NCBI RefSeq assembly: GCF_002282895.1
Contig: NZ_NRRB01000001.1
Span: 62,001 to 126,000 of the forward strand
Reading direction: 5' to 3'
DNA: 64,000 bases
Source of the DNA: Paraferrimonas haliotis
GTDB taxonomy: Bacteria > Pseudomonadota > Gammaproteobacteria > Enterobacterales > Shewanellaceae
The position numbers and the translations under genes are program-made. This document shows, in pieces, positions 40,380 to 49,384 of this stretch. Position 1 is the stretch's first letter; each line of letters begins with the position of its first letter. The notes under the pieces were generated by a model. That model searched no databases, had not been told where the DNA came from, and saw nothing but the letters and a program-made list of their open reading frames with translations.

Positions 40380-40796
40380 ATGAGAACAAACAGCGAACGC
40401 TTCGTTTTTACTTTTGCCCCTGTAGAAGTCGACATTGAAGAGCAGCAGCTCGAAACCTTTGAACCGGTGAAGCCGGAAATGTTCGACACCAGCGATTCAA
40501 AACCTGAACTTGTTGCCGAGCAAGCGCCTAAGCAGACCGCAGCAGCGTCCAAGGCCAAAGTTAAGTCAGCGCAGGCTAAATCTCAGGCTCATAAAAGTAA
40601 ACCTCATAATAGCCAATGGCAGGACCATCAGTTTAACAAGGTTGCGAAACCAGGGCACAAGATGCCAATGCAATTTAATGCAGTGGTAGAAGAGGAGCCA
40701 GCGCCACTGGGACGCAACCAATGTCGCAGCGCAAAAAACAAAGTCGTTCAAGTTAAGTACCGCAATAAACGACGCACCTTATCTTTGGATGCTTAG
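40380..40796 (+). CDS. Unrecognised basic low-complexity protein
   Basis: 138 residues from ATG 40380 (MRTNSERFVFTFAPVEVD). The N-terminal third is acidic (DIEEQQLETFEPVKPEMF). The middle is Ala/Lys/Ser-rich (AAASKAKVKSAQAKSQAHK) and the C-terminus is basic with KNKVVQVKYRNKRRTLSL. No signal peptide or membrane segment. It has its own terminator and stands alone between gspN and an outer-membrane protein gene. The alternating charge suggests nucleic-acid or ribosome contact, but that is a guess. Confidence 0.65.
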   Translation: MRTNSERFVFTFAPVEVDIEEQQLETFEPVKPEMFDTSDSKPELVAEQAPKQTAAASKAKVKSAQAKSQAHKSKPHNSQWQDHQFNKVAKPGHKMPMQFNAVVEEEPAPLGRNQCRSAKNKVVQVKYRNKRRTLSLDA

Positions 40797-40822
40797 CGCC
40801 AACCATTGACGTGCCATAAATC

Positions 40823-40846
40823 GCCAGCTTATTTGCTGGCTTTTTT
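40823..40846 (+). terminator. Rho-independent terminator after the basic-protein gene
   Basis: Stem GCCAGC / GCTGGC with loop TTATTT followed by six T, 27 nt after the stop codon. Confidence 0.85.
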
Positions 40847-41204
40847 ATGCCCAAAAGAGCGGTTAACACATAAGTAACGGCTTAAAAAATGCCCATCTAT
40901 AATAAAAAATAATTATTTTACGATTAATTTTCTATCTAAATATTCGCGGTCACCTTCCGTTTATATACTTAAATTTAACCACGACACACCTTTAACTTAT
41001 TGTATTTTATTGATGTAAAATATCCAATACCAAACAATAGTTCCTAAAGCTATTTTTGACTGCTCTTATCGTTATAATTAAAATTTATCACCGTGAAATT
41101 TGAGTTTTTATTTTTCTCCGTAAACTTGCCATCAACTTGAAACGAACCAGTCACTAACGACTGACTTACTTTAACTTTGAAAACTTAACAAACGGAGTTT
41201 ACTC
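40847..41204 (+). promoter_or_regulatory. A/T-rich leader of the outer-membrane protein gene
   Basis: 358 bp without a supportable gene, strikingly rich in A and T. It contains a perfect TATAAT at 41073-41078; the TTGACT at 41056-41061 is only 11 bp away, too close for a standard -35, so the promoter assignment is tentative. The gene has an AACGGAG SD just before ATG 41205. A long 5' UTR is plausible for a regulated porin-like gene. Confidence 0.45.
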
Positions 41205-41777
41205 ATGAAAAAGCAAATCTTAGCCCTACTAGCCGTATCTGTATTAGCTGCACCAGCCATGGCCGCTGACAATAACCAATGGTTCATTGGTGCCGAAGCC
41301 GGTGTGAGCACCGACGCTCTTAAAAAAGGCGCAACTAAAGACGACCGCCGCGCTGAGTTTGGCATCAAGGCTGGTAAATACTTTGGCGACCAAGACCAAG
41401 TGCGTACTTACATTACTTACCGTGGTGAGCAAGATGGCAAAAAAGGCGATCACATTAAATCTCGCAGCCTATTAGTGTCTGCCGATTACCTTGTTGGCTT
41501 GAACCAAGCAAACACCATTAACTGGTTCGTTGGTGCGACTGCCGGTGTTACTCGCATCTCTGAGCGCGTAGGTCCTGAGTTGGCTTCTTCTAAGAAGAAC
41601 ACTGACGACGCCGTTAACAACTTAGCTTACGGTGCGCAAACCGGTTTCAAATTTGACCTAGGTAAGAACTTCGAAATGGAGTTAGGCTACCAATACTTGC
41701 GCCACACTGGTAAAAAAGACGAAATTCGTTTCGCTAACGACCAACGCATCAACCTAGGTGCTTCGTTCAAGTTCTAA
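41205..41777 (+). CDS. Small outer-membrane beta-barrel protein
   Basis: 190 residues with a signal peptide cut after AMA (residue 20), then alternating beta-strand sequence (NQWFIGAEAGV; FEMELGYQYLRHTG) and a C-terminal strand LGASFKF ending in Phe, the usual Bam recognition signal. Size and pattern fit an eight-stranded OmpA/OmpW-like or 'porin family' barrel. Ligand unknown. Codon use looks optimised, suggesting high expression. Confidence 0.85.
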   Translation: MKKQILALLAVSVLAAPAMAADNNQWFIGAEAGVSTDALKKGATKDDRRAEFGIKAGKYFGDQDQVRTYITYRGEQDGKKGDHIKSRSLLVSADYLVGLNQANTINWFVGATAGVTRISERVGPELASSKKNTDDAVNNLAYGAQTGFKFDLGKNFEMELGYQYLRHTGKKDEIRFANDQRINLGASFKF

Positions 41778-41790
41778 TCGAACTTTATAA

Positions 41791-41822
41791 CAAAAACGCC
41801 CGCTGTTTAGCGGGCGTTTTTG
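41791..41822. terminator. Bidirectional terminator between the barrel gene and the M23 peptidase gene
   Basis: Perfect 14-bp inverted repeat (CAAAAACGCCCGCT and its complement) with a GTTT loop. T runs on both strands serve the two convergent genes; the M23 stop codon abuts it. Confidence 0.92.
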
Positions 41823-43100
41823 TTAGCTTAAGTCCAACATGAGTTGTCGTTGCTTAACCAATTTAAAGTACTGCGGCTGTTGCGACTTCGCCAGTTTTTC
41901 GGAGCGGGGCAAATGCACTTTAAGCGGATCCACAGGACGACCATTAACGTGTAATTCGTAGTGCAGATGCGGCCCTGTTATGCGTCCTGTAGCGCCGGAA
42001 CGCGCAATCACCTGACCTTGACGCACGGTTTGACCCGGCGATACTAACGCTCTGGATAAATGAAGAAAACGGGTGCGGTATCTGTCGCCATGTTGAATCA
42101 CCACGTAACGACCGGCAAATCTGTGGTTGGTAACGGTGCGCACCACACCATCAGCTGGGGCTAACACCGGCGTTCCTACTGGGGTAGCAAAGTCCACACC
42201 ATTATGAGGTCGAATAAGGCCAGTCACCGGGTGCTTGCGTTTGGGGTCGAATCGGGAGCTGATGCGAAACTTGCCACGATAAGGCCGCTCTAAAAAACCT
42301 TGGCTTAAGCCATTGGCATTTTCGTCATAAAAGTGACCGTCGTTGTTGCGGAACACTTCAAATCGGGTATTGCCTCGTTGAAACCTGACCGCCATAATTT
42401 TGTGCTCACCAGTGGCAGCGCCATCAATGTATTGATTTTTTCTTAAAACTTGAAAGGTATCGCCTTTACGAATGCTGCGGGTGAAGTCGATTTTATCTCG
42501 AAATAATGTGCCAATGAATACCGCGTCACTGGCGGATAAACCGCTTGCTCTTGCGGCATTATAGAAGGAATTGCTTATTTCGCCGGAAATGATTTGTGGT
42601 TGCCAATTACCTTCTCGTTTGACTTCGCGGTAACTAAACTCACCACTGCTAGCTCGCTCAAATATCACTTGATGAGCCGCATTAAACACCAGTTCCAGTT
42701 TAGCCAAGTGGCCATCGTCGGTTTTCCAAAGTTTAAGCTCATGACCGGGTCGCAGAGTATCTAGCGCTAAAACCGAAAGATCAGCGTCCAGTACGTTAAG
42801 TAAGTCATGAGTCGATAATCCAGCTTGCTGAAATAGGGCGCTTAAGTTATCGCCCTCTTTGATGATGGTTTGCCACTGTGGCGTATTGATAGGCGCCGGC
42901 TCCCAAGTATCGGCAGCGAGACGTCCAATGGGGCCATTCACATCCAAAGCAATATCGATACGCTGCTGAGGCGTATACGCTGAATTTTGGCTGATCATGA
43001 GTACTGCAGCCATCATTAACACACTTGCCCCTGCTGCCAGTTGCTTGCGAGAAATTGGGGGGAATTTAGGCTGAATTTTTAATCGTTGCAGCTGCGACAT
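41823..43100 (-). CDS. M23 peptidoglycan DD-metalloendopeptidase (MepM/YebA-like)
   Basis: 425 residues: basic N-terminus, one membrane anchor (AAGASVLMMAAVLMI), an OapA/LysM-like region (EGDNLSALFQQAGLSTHDL) and a C-terminal LytM domain with zinc ligands in RPHNGVDFATP and GPHLHYELHVNG. Cleaves peptide cross-links to allow wall growth. ATG 43100 follows AGAGG; the in-frame ATG at 43112 is less well placed. Upstream of nudE in the opposite direction. Confidence 0.92.
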   Translation of the reverse strand: MSQLQRLKIQPKFPPISRKQLAAGASVLMMAAVLMISQNSAYTPQQRIDIALDVNGPIGRLAADTWEPAPINTPQWQTIIKEGDNLSALFQQAGLSTHDLLNVLDADLSVLALDTLRPGHELKLWKTDDGHLAKLELVFNAAHQVIFERASSGEFSYREVKREGNWQPQIISGEISNSFYNAARASGLSASDAVFIGTLFRDKIDFTRSIRKGDTFQVLRKNQYIDGAATGEHKIMAVRFQRGNTRFEVFRNNDGHFYDENANGLSQGFLERPYRGKFRISSRFDPKRKHPVTGLIRPHNGVDFATPVGTPVLAPADGVVRTVTNHRFAGRYVVIQHGDRYRTRFLHLSRALVSPGQTVRQGQVIARSGATGRITGPHLHYELHVNGRPVDPLKVHLPRSEKLAKSQQPQYFKLVKQRQLMLDLS

Positions 43101-43317
43101 AATACCTCTCAAACGTTGTCGAGGGCATACTATAAAGCAGGTTCCACTAATATAAAGGGTATTTGCAGTGATAAAGGTGGTTGCAATGCTTATTTTTTCG
43201 ACGAGATCACAACATTTTCACTGGGTTTTAGGTTTAAAAAATTTTCATAATGCTATTCAAGGCGGCGTTAGCTGATATAAAGTAGGGTTAAGGCGACGAT
43301 AATAAAGAGAGAAGGCC

Positions 43318-43872
43318 ATGGCCGAACAGCGCGATAAGCCTGAAATTTTAAAAGCAGAACTGGTGGCGGAAAGTCGCCTGTTTAAAATAGAGCAGGTGCA
43401 CCTGCGCTTTTCTAATGGCCAAGAGCGGCTGTACGAGAGAATGCGTGGTAATCAAAGTGGCGCGGTCATGATAGTACCGGTTTCTAATGATGGCCATTTG
43501 CTCCTTGCACAGGAATATTGCGCCGGAACCGACAGCTATGAATGGGGATTTCCCAAAGGCTTAATCGATCCGGGTGAAACGCCAGAGCAAGCGGCCAATC
43601 GAGAGCTGCAAGAAGAGCTAGGTTTTGCTGCCAATCGCTTAGTGGAATTAAAATCACTGGCATTGGCTCCCGGTTATTTCGCCAGTAAGATGCACATCTT
43701 CTTAGCTCAAGATTTGCATGAAAATTGGTTAGAGGGCGATGAGCCGGAGCCCATTGTGGTGCAGCAAGTACCCTGCGATGATTGGCAGCAATTATTGGCC
43801 AGAAAAGATTTTACCGAATCGCGTTCGGTTGCTGCTCTGTTTCTAGCTCAGCAACACTTAGGACTTAGTTAA
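43318..43872 (+). CDS. nudE: ADP compounds hydrolase NudE
   Basis: 184 residues with a complete Nudix box (GETPEQAANRELQEELGF). Flanking sequence MRGNQSGAVMIVPV and ALAPGYFASKMHIFLA fits NudE, which hydrolyses ADP-ribose, NADH and Ap3A. cysQ follows 15 nt later, the arrangement seen in E. coli relatives. Confidence 0.94.
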   Translation: MAEQRDKPEILKAELVAESRLFKIEQVHLRFSNGQERLYERMRGNQSGAVMIVPVSNDGHLLLAQEYCAGTDSYEWGFPKGLIDPGETPEQAANRELQEELGFAANRLVELKSLALAPGYFASKMHIFLAQDLHENWLEGDEPEPIVVQQVPCDDWQQLLARKDFTESRSVAALFLAQQHLGLS

Positions 43873-43887
43873 CAGGCGGGAGTATTT

Positions 43888-44706
43888 ATGCAGCCTAAAG
43901 CCCTCATTGATGACGTTATCGACATTGCCAAATACGCTGGGCAATTAATTCGAGATATCTATGAAAACGGCCACTACCAGCAGCTCACCAAATCCGATGA
44001 AACCCCAGTCACCAGTGCCGATCTGGCGGCTCACGAATACATTATTGCGGCGCTTGCTAAGCTTACGCCCGATATTCCCATCTTGTCAGAAGAAGACGCT
44101 AATACGCCCTTGTCTTTACGCAAACACTGGAGTCGTTACTGGTTAGTGGATCCACTCGATGGCACTCAGGAGTTCATTGCCGGAAGTGGAGACTTCGCGG
44201 TCATTATTGCGTTAATTGAACACAATCAGCCCCACGTTGGGGTGGTGTATTCACCCATGACCCATGACTGCTACTACGCAATTAAGGGGCAAGGCGCCTA
44301 TAAACGAACCCAACAAGGGACTGAGGTTGCTATCAGCACCAAGTCCATTGACCCTCAGCAGTTGAGCGAACTGCGCTTAGCCATCAGTCGTCGCCAGAAA
44401 ACGGAAAAGCTACTGGCTCAATTAACGCCAGACCTAAACTACCCAATGCAACCTCTAGGAAGTGCAGCCCTTAAAAGTTGCCTCGTGGCCGAGGGGGGAG
44501 CCGATTGTTACGTTCGCATAGGTCCCACTGGCGAATGGGACACTGGCGCCACTCAATGCATAATCGAAGAAGCAGGGGGCGCCATTTTGTCAACCCGGCT
44601 ACAGCCCCTTAGCTATAATCAGCGAGAAGGGTTTGAGAACCCGGATTTTGTGGTGATTGGCGAGCCAAGACTGGATTGGGGCAAAATTCTCATCAACCCT
44701 AACTAG
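43888..44706 (+). CDS. cysQ: 3'(2'),5'-bisphosphate nucleotidase CysQ
   Basis: 272-residue inositol-monophosphatase-fold enzyme. Metal motifs SEEDA, VDPLDGTQEFIAGSGDF and EWDTGATQCIIEEAGG are complete. Removes PAP produced during sulfate assimilation. Stops immediately next to the stop of convergent galM, with no gap. Confidence 0.95.
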   Translation: MQPKALIDDVIDIAKYAGQLIRDIYENGHYQQLTKSDETPVTSADLAAHEYIIAALAKLTPDIPILSEEDANTPLSLRKHWSRYWLVDPLDGTQEFIAGSGDFAVIIALIEHNQPHVGVVYSPMTHDCYYAIKGQGAYKRTQQGTEVAISTKSIDPQQLSELRLAISRRQKTEKLLAQLTPDLNYPMQPLGSAALKSCLVAEGGADCYVRIGPTGEWDTGATQCIIEEAGGAILSTRLQPLSYNQREGFENPDFVVIGEPRLDWGKILINPN

Positions 44707-45615
44707 CTATCTTTGCAGCGAGTGTTTGCTTAAGCGGTATTCAATGCGATGCCGGTATTTTTGATTTGGCTGCAGAAGTCCAGTGTTGAATTGGCTTTGA
44801 TTGGGCCCATTAGGCACGTGCTGTGGCTCAATACACAGCCCTTGATAAGGCTTGAAAGGTTCGGCTAAATATCGCCCCTGATAATATTGATAGCCGGGCT
44901 TATCGCTCCATACTTGCAAACTCAACTGCTGAGCTTTTGATTGAATCGTTGCCATTTTCCACAATCCGCTATGCTTGTTGGTAATGATGTGGTTGTCGAT
45001 ATCGTGCGGCCACGCGAGAGCTTGTGCAATGCTCACCCGCTCGCCATTGGGTAGATTATTTTGGTTGTTAACCAGCACAGCATCACCCTCGAGGGTGATT
45101 TGCTGATCCTCTCCAAGATTAAAGTAGCTGTGTTGGGTAATGCTCACCGGCGTGGTTTTGGTCGTAGTGGCGCTAATGTCTATGGTTAAGCTCGCATTTT
45201 CCTTAATCTCATAGCGAACCGTTACCGCCAATTCCCCAGGAAAGCCTTGATGGCCATCGGCTAAGGTGCAAGATAGGGTTACGCTGTTGGAAGTGTGCTC
45301 AATGCAATGCCAATGTTGTTTATTGAGTCCTTCAAAACCACCGTGCAGGCAATTGTCATTTTCATTGCACGCTAAAGCATGCCAGCCAGAATCGCTTGTA
45401 AATCCGCGCTCAATCCGATTAGCGTAACGCCCAGCTATGGCACCAATATAAAAGGGATCGTCTAGGTAGTCATTTAGGTTCGGGTAGCTTAAGGTCAATG
45501 GATGTCCGTTATATTCAAATGATTGGATGATGCCCCCGAAATTTAAAATGGTGGCACTGATATCACCGGCTTGAATTGCATAGCGAGTTAAGGTCATGTT
45601 CTTTTGTGGGCTCAT
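44707..45615 (-). CDS. Aldose 1-epimerase family protein
   Basis: 302 residues with galactose-mutarotase motifs AGRYANRIERG, QHSYFNLGED (catalytic His) and LCIEPQHVPNGPN (catalytic Glu). Interconverts anomers of galactose or other aldoses. Start may be ATG 45615 or ATG 45597; neither has a clear SD. No gal genes are nearby. Confidence 0.9.
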   Translation of the reverse strand: MSPQKNMTLTRYAIQAGDISATILNFGGIIQSFEYNGHPLTLSYPNLNDYLDDPFYIGAIAGRYANRIERGFTSDSGWHALACNENDNCLHGGFEGLNKQHWHCIEHTSNSVTLSCTLADGHQGFPGELAVTVRYEIKENASLTIDISATTTKTTPVSITQHSYFNLGEDQQITLEGDAVLVNNQNNLPNGERVSIAQALAWPHDIDNHIITNKHSGLWKMATIQSKAQQLSLQVWSDKPGYQYYQGRYLAEPFKPYQGLCIEPQHVPNGPNQSQFNTGLLQPNQKYRHRIEYRLSKHSLQR

Positions 45616-45688
45616 GGCGGGTTAGGTTTGATGTTAATACTGCGTAAAAAGTGGGCTTAATTCAAACCCGATTTTTTCATACAGGCCT

Positions 45689-45714
45689 AAAAAAAGCAGC
45701 TTGCGCTGCTTTTT
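45689..45714 (-). terminator. Terminator of the purHD operon
   Basis: Perfect 10-bp inverted repeat AAAAAGCAGC / GCTGCTTTTT with a TTGC loop, about 20 nt past the purD stop. On the minus strand the T tract follows the stem; it may work in both directions. Confidence 0.85.
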
Positions 45715-45733
45715 AGATAGGGCTTTGGCAAGG

Positions 45734-47023
45734 CTATTTGCCTTGCTCTCGAGCAATGGCTCGGTAACCAATGTCGGTTCTAAAGTAGACGTCGTCCCAG
45801 TGGATTTTGTCAACCAACTTATAGGCATCGGCCTGTGCTTGCGCCACGCTATCACCTAACGCCGTGGCACATAAAACACGGCCTCCGTTGGTCACAACTT
45901 GCCCATTGTTGATTGAGGTACCGGCATGGAACACTTTAGCGGAATCAGAGTCAGCTCCTTGCAAGCCGTCTATTACGTCACCTTTGTTGTAACTTTCTGG
46001 GTAACCGCCGGCAGCCAATACCACGCCAACCGCTGCACGAGGATCGTAATCTGCAGTAACGGTATCGAGTTTGCCAACGCAAGCCGCCATGCAAAGCTCA
46101 ACCAGATCCGACTTTAAGCGCATCATGATAGGCTGGGTTTCAGGGTCGCCAAAGCGACAATTAAACTCCAATACCTTGGCAGTACCGTCTTTTGCTACCA
46201 TAAGTCCGGCATACAGGAAACCGGTATAGGTGTTACCCTCTGCAGCCATGCCATCAACGGTTGGGCGAATCACTTTATCCATTACCCAGTCATGCACGTC
46301 AGGCGTTACAACCGGTGCTGGCGAGTAGGCGCCCATGCCGCCGGTGTTAGGGCCTTGGTCGGCATTATCACGGGCTTTATGGTCCTGACTGGTGGCCATT
46401 GGCAATATGTTTTTGCCGTCCACCATCACGATGAAAGAGGCTTCTTCGCCCACTAAGAATTCTTCGATAACGACACGGCTACCGGCGTCACCAAACTTAT
46501 TGTCCGCCAGCATGTCGTCGATGGCGGCGAATGCTTGAGCTTCATTTTCGGCGATGATGACCCCTTTGCCAGCGGCTAAGCCATCGGCTTTAATGACAAT
46601 TGGGCAACCTTGTTGACGAACATAATCCTTAGCCGCTTCAATCTCGGTAAAGTTACCGTAGGCCGCGGTTGGAATCTTGTGTCGAGCCAAAAAGTCTTTA
46701 GAGAAGGCTTTGGAGCCTTCTAATTGCGCCGCGGCTTGCGAAGGCCCAAAAATGGTTTGACCCACTTCCATAAAGGCGTCGACAACGCCTTCTACTAACG
46801 GGGCTTCTGGGCCAACAATGGTCAGCTCTACCCCATTTTCTTGCGCGAAATCTTGCAGTTGGTCTATATCGCAAACGTCGATGTTTACGTTTTCTAATTT
46901 AGGCTCGGTTGCGGTACCGGCATTGCCAGGGGCCACAAATACCGTGTCGACCTTAGGGTTTTGTGCCGCTTTCCAAGCTAGCGCATGCTCGCGGCCACCG
47001 CCGCCGATTACTAATACTTTCAT
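45734..47023 (-). CDS. purD: Phosphoribosylamine--glycine ligase
   Basis: 429-residue ATP-grasp enzyme with N-terminal VLVIGGGGREHALAWK, VIKADGLAAGKGVIIA and the metal-binding LEFNCRFGDPETQ. Catalyses the second step of de novo purine synthesis. Follows purH by 17 nt. Confidence 0.97.
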   Translation of the reverse strand: MKVLVIGGGGREHALAWKAAQNPKVDTVFVAPGNAGTATEPKLENVNIDVCDIDQLQDFAQENGVELTIVGPEAPLVEGVVDAFMEVGQTIFGPSQAAAQLEGSKAFSKDFLARHKIPTAAYGNFTEIEAAKDYVRQQGCPIVIKADGLAAGKGVIIAENEAQAFAAIDDMLADNKFGDAGSRVVIEEFLVGEEASFIVMVDGKNILPMATSQDHKARDNADQGPNTGGMGAYSPAPVVTPDVHDWVMDKVIRPTVDGMAAEGNTYTGFLYAGLMVAKDGTAKVLEFNCRFGDPETQPIMMRLKSDLVELCMAACVGKLDTVTADYDPRAAVGVVLAAGGYPESYNKGDVIDGLQGADSDSAKVFHAGTSINNGQVVTNGGRVLCATALGDSVAQAQADAYKLVDKIHWDDVYFRTDIGYRAIAREQGK

Positions 47024-47040
47024 ATCGAGTCCTTGTGCAA

Positions 47041-48624
47041 TTAGTGACGGAAATGACGCATTCCGGTAAAGACCATCGCCATATCGTGCTCATCGGCAGC
47101 GGCGATAATTTCTTCGTCGCGAATTGAGCCGCCTGGCTGAATCACGCAGGTAATTCCGGCAGCGGCTGCGGCATCAATACCATCGCGAAACGGGAAGAAA
47201 GCGTCGGAGGCCATGACCGAGCCTGCGACTTCTAAGCCTTCATCAGCGGCTTTGATTCCGGCGATTTTGGCTGAGTACACTCGGCTCATTTGACCGGCAC
47301 CAACGCCAATGGTCATACCATCGTTGGCATAGACAATGGCATTGGATTTTACGAATTTCGCCACTTTCCAGCAAAACAGTAAGTCTTTCAATTGTGCTTC
47401 AGTTGGCTGGCGCTTTGATACCACGGTCAGTTGCGAAGCTTCTACCATGCCTTGGTCGCGATCTTGCACTAGCAGGCCGCCGTTTACTCGCTTGTAGTCA
47501 AGTCCTTGGGTTTGGTTATGCCACTGGCCACACTCTAATAAGCGTACATTGGCTTTAGCTGAAACCACTTGCTTGGCGTCATCGGAAACCTTAGGGGCAA
47601 TGATGACTTCAACAAACTGACGTTCAACAATGGCGCTTGCAGTCGCGGCATCCAGCTCACGGTTGAACGCAATAATGCCGCCAAACGCTGAGGTTGGGTC
47701 GGTTTTAAACGCCCGCTCATAAGCGTTAAGAATGTCGCTGCCAATCGCAACACCACATGGGTTGGCGTGTTTGACGATAACACAGGCAGGTTGCTCAAAT
47801 TCTTTCACACACTCTAGGGCTGCGTCGGTATCGGCGATGTTGTTATAAGACAGCGCCTTTCCTTGAATTTGAGTGGCACTGGCAACTGAGGCCTCATCTA
47901 CACTGTTATCGACGTAAAACGCCGCTTGCTGATGGCTATTCTCACCGTAACGCAAGTCTTGTTTTTTGGTGAGCTGAGTATTGAATGTGCGCGGGAATTT
48001 GGAGTCGCTCTCGCCTTGATGGTGGCTTGGCACCTGCGTGCCAAAATGGTTGGCGATCATGCCATCGTACTGGGCGGTATGCTCAAACGCGGCAATGGCC
48101 AAATCGAATCGAGTTTGGTGGCGAGTTGAGCCGTTATTTTCTTGTAACTCGGCTAACACTCGAGGGTAATCGTTGGCGTTAACCACTATGGTAACGTCTT
48201 TGTGATTTTTGGCCGCCGCTCTGACCATGGTTGGGCCACCGATGTCGATGTTTTCAATGGCATCTTCAAGCGTGCAACCGGGCTTAGCGACGGTATCGGC
48301 AAAGGGGTATAGGTTCACCACAACCAGGTCGATGGTGTCGATGTTATTTTGCTCAAGTACGGCTTCGTCGGTACCACGGCGAGCCAGAATGCCTCCGTGA
48401 ACCTTTGGGTGCAGGGTTTTAACCCGACCGTCCATTATTTCCGGGTGACCTGTATAGTTGGATACTTCGGTCACAGTTAGGCCGTTTTCGGCTAACAGTT
48501 TAGCGGTGCCGCCAGTAGAAAGTAGATCGACGCCGTGAGCGGCAAGCGCTTGGGCAAATTCTACAATTCCGGTTTTATCTGAAACGCTAAGCAGCGCGCG
48601 GCGAATAGGGCGTGGGGTGTCCAT
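47041..48624 (-). CDS. purH: Bifunctional AICAR formyltransferase / IMP cyclohydrolase
   Basis: 527 residues: N-terminal IMP cyclohydrolase domain ([36 protein letters not shown]) and C-terminal AICAR transformylase domain ([32 protein letters not shown]). Last two steps to IMP. ATG 48624 chosen, with AGGAA about 10 nt upstream; TTG 48627 is adjacent. Confidence 0.97.
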   Translation of the reverse strand: MDTPRPIRRALLSVSDKTGIVEFAQALAAHGVDLLSTGGTAKLLAENGLTVTEVSNYTGHPEIMDGRVKTLHPKVHGGILARRGTDEAVLEQNNIDTIDLVVVNLYPFADTVAKPGCTLEDAIENIDIGGPTMVRAAAKNHKDVTIVVNANDYPRVLAELQENNGSTRHQTRFDLAIAAFEHTAQYDGMIANHFGTQVPSHHQGESDSKFPRTFNTQLTKKQDLRYGENSHQQAAFYVDNSVDEASVASATQIQGKALSYNNIADTDAALECVKEFEQPACVIVKHANPCGVAIGSDILNAYERAFKTDPTSAFGGIIAFNRELDAATASAIVERQFVEVIIAPKVSDDAKQVVSAKANVRLLECGQWHNQTQGLDYKRVNGGLLVQDRDQGMVEASQLTVVSKRQPTEAQLKDLLFCWKVAKFVKSNAIVYANDGMTIGVGAGQMSRVYSAKIAGIKAADEGLEVAGSVMASDAFFPFRDGIDAAAAAGITCVIQPGGSIRDEEIIAAADEHDMAMVFTGMRHFRH

Positions 48625-48627
48625 CAA

Positions 48628-48899
48628 TCTTTATTCCTAGCTTGAAGGGTTAGTATTTTTTCGCGCGGCTATTCTAACACTAAAAAGTGTGATAATTGTC
48701 GGATTTTTCCCCTTTTTTGCTGTTCATTAACTTTTTTGTAAATGACTCGTACCGTCTTCCGACAAAACACTTACAACATGTTTGTATTTTAGCAATTCCA
48801 AAGGCTTGGATGGCGGCCAATAACATCGAGCGTTTTTGACCTAGATAGGGCTTAATATTAGATCCAGCTAACATTTCTCGTTCAATGATGATTAAAGTG
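48628..48899. other. purH / zntR intergenic region
   Basis: About 270 bp of the divergent gap before the zntR promoter. A 64-codon minus-strand reading frame (48680-48874) lacks an SD and recognisable sequence and is not called. No riboswitch-like structure or convincing PurR operator was found. The purH promoter must lie here on the minus strand but no strong hexamer pair stands out. Confidence 0.5.
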
Positions 48900-48931
48900 T
48901 TGACCTTTGATTTAAGTCTAAGGTTTATACT
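48900..48931 (+). promoter_or_regulatory. MerR-type promoter/operator of zntR and the efflux permease
   Basis: -35 TTGACC (48900-48905) and -10 TATACT (48926-48931) are separated by 20 bp, longer than the 17 bp optimum. The spacer region holds the dyad ACCTTTGA...TCTAAGGT (48903-48910 and 48917-48924; 7 of 8 symmetric). This is the DNA-twisting promoter design used by MerR/ZntR regulators, about 34 nt before the zntR start. Confidence 0.8.
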
Positions 48932-48964
48932 GCAACCATTGTTTATTGGTTAGGAAGCGTACGC

Positions 48965-49384
48965 ATGACATTAATGAAAATTGGTGAGGTTGCGAAGCAG
49001 TTCAATGTAAAGGCCGATACGTTAAGGTTTTACGAAAAAAATGGCCTTGTCGGAGCTTCTGGCAGAAGCCAGTCGGGCTATCGGTTATATAACAGCGACG
49101 ATATTCAGCGCTTAAGCTTTATTATGCGGGCAAAAGCGGTTGGCTTTAGTTTAGCGGACATCCAAGATCTATTGTCCATTGAGCTGGATAAATCCAATTG
49201 GGCCTGTGCCGATGTCAAGAACATGGTCGACACTAAACTGTCGCAAATCGAAGCCAAACTGGCGGAGCTTAATCGTTTTCGAAGCTCACTAAAAAGTTTA
49301 TCGGATGCTTGCTGTGGCGGGCCTGATAGCGCCGAATACTGCTCCATTTTAGAAGCCTTGGAGTCTCAAAATGCTACTGAATAA
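48965..49384 (+). CDS. ZntR-like MerR family metal-responsive regulator
   Basis: 139 residues: MerR winged helix (MKIGEVAKQFNVKADTLRFYEK; GYRLYNSDDIQRLSFIMRAK), dimer helix, and a metal-binding C-terminus with DACCGGPDSAEYCSILEAL plus the Cys in SNWACADV, matching the Zn(II) ligand pattern of ZntR. It lies directly before the efflux permease and overlaps it by 14 nt, so regulator and pump form one autoregulated unit. Confidence 0.92.
   Translation: MTLMKIGEVAKQFNVKADTLRFYEKNGLVGASGRSQSGYRLYNSDDIQRLSFIMRAKAVGFSLADIQDLLSIELDKSNWACADVKNMVDTKLSQIEAKLAELNRFRSSLKSLSDACCGGPDSAEYCSILEALESQNATE

Noticed and set aside
41056..41078. TTGACT/TATAAT called as a full sigma70 promoter
   Set aside because: The 11-bp spacing is too short; only the -10 is kept as tentative.
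48680..48874. 64-codon minus-strand frame between purH and zntR
   Set aside because: No SD, odd composition and no family resemblance.
48628..48964. Purine riboswitch or PurR operator before purH
   Set aside because: No aptamer-like pairing and no ACGCAAACGTTTGCGT-like palindrome could be found.
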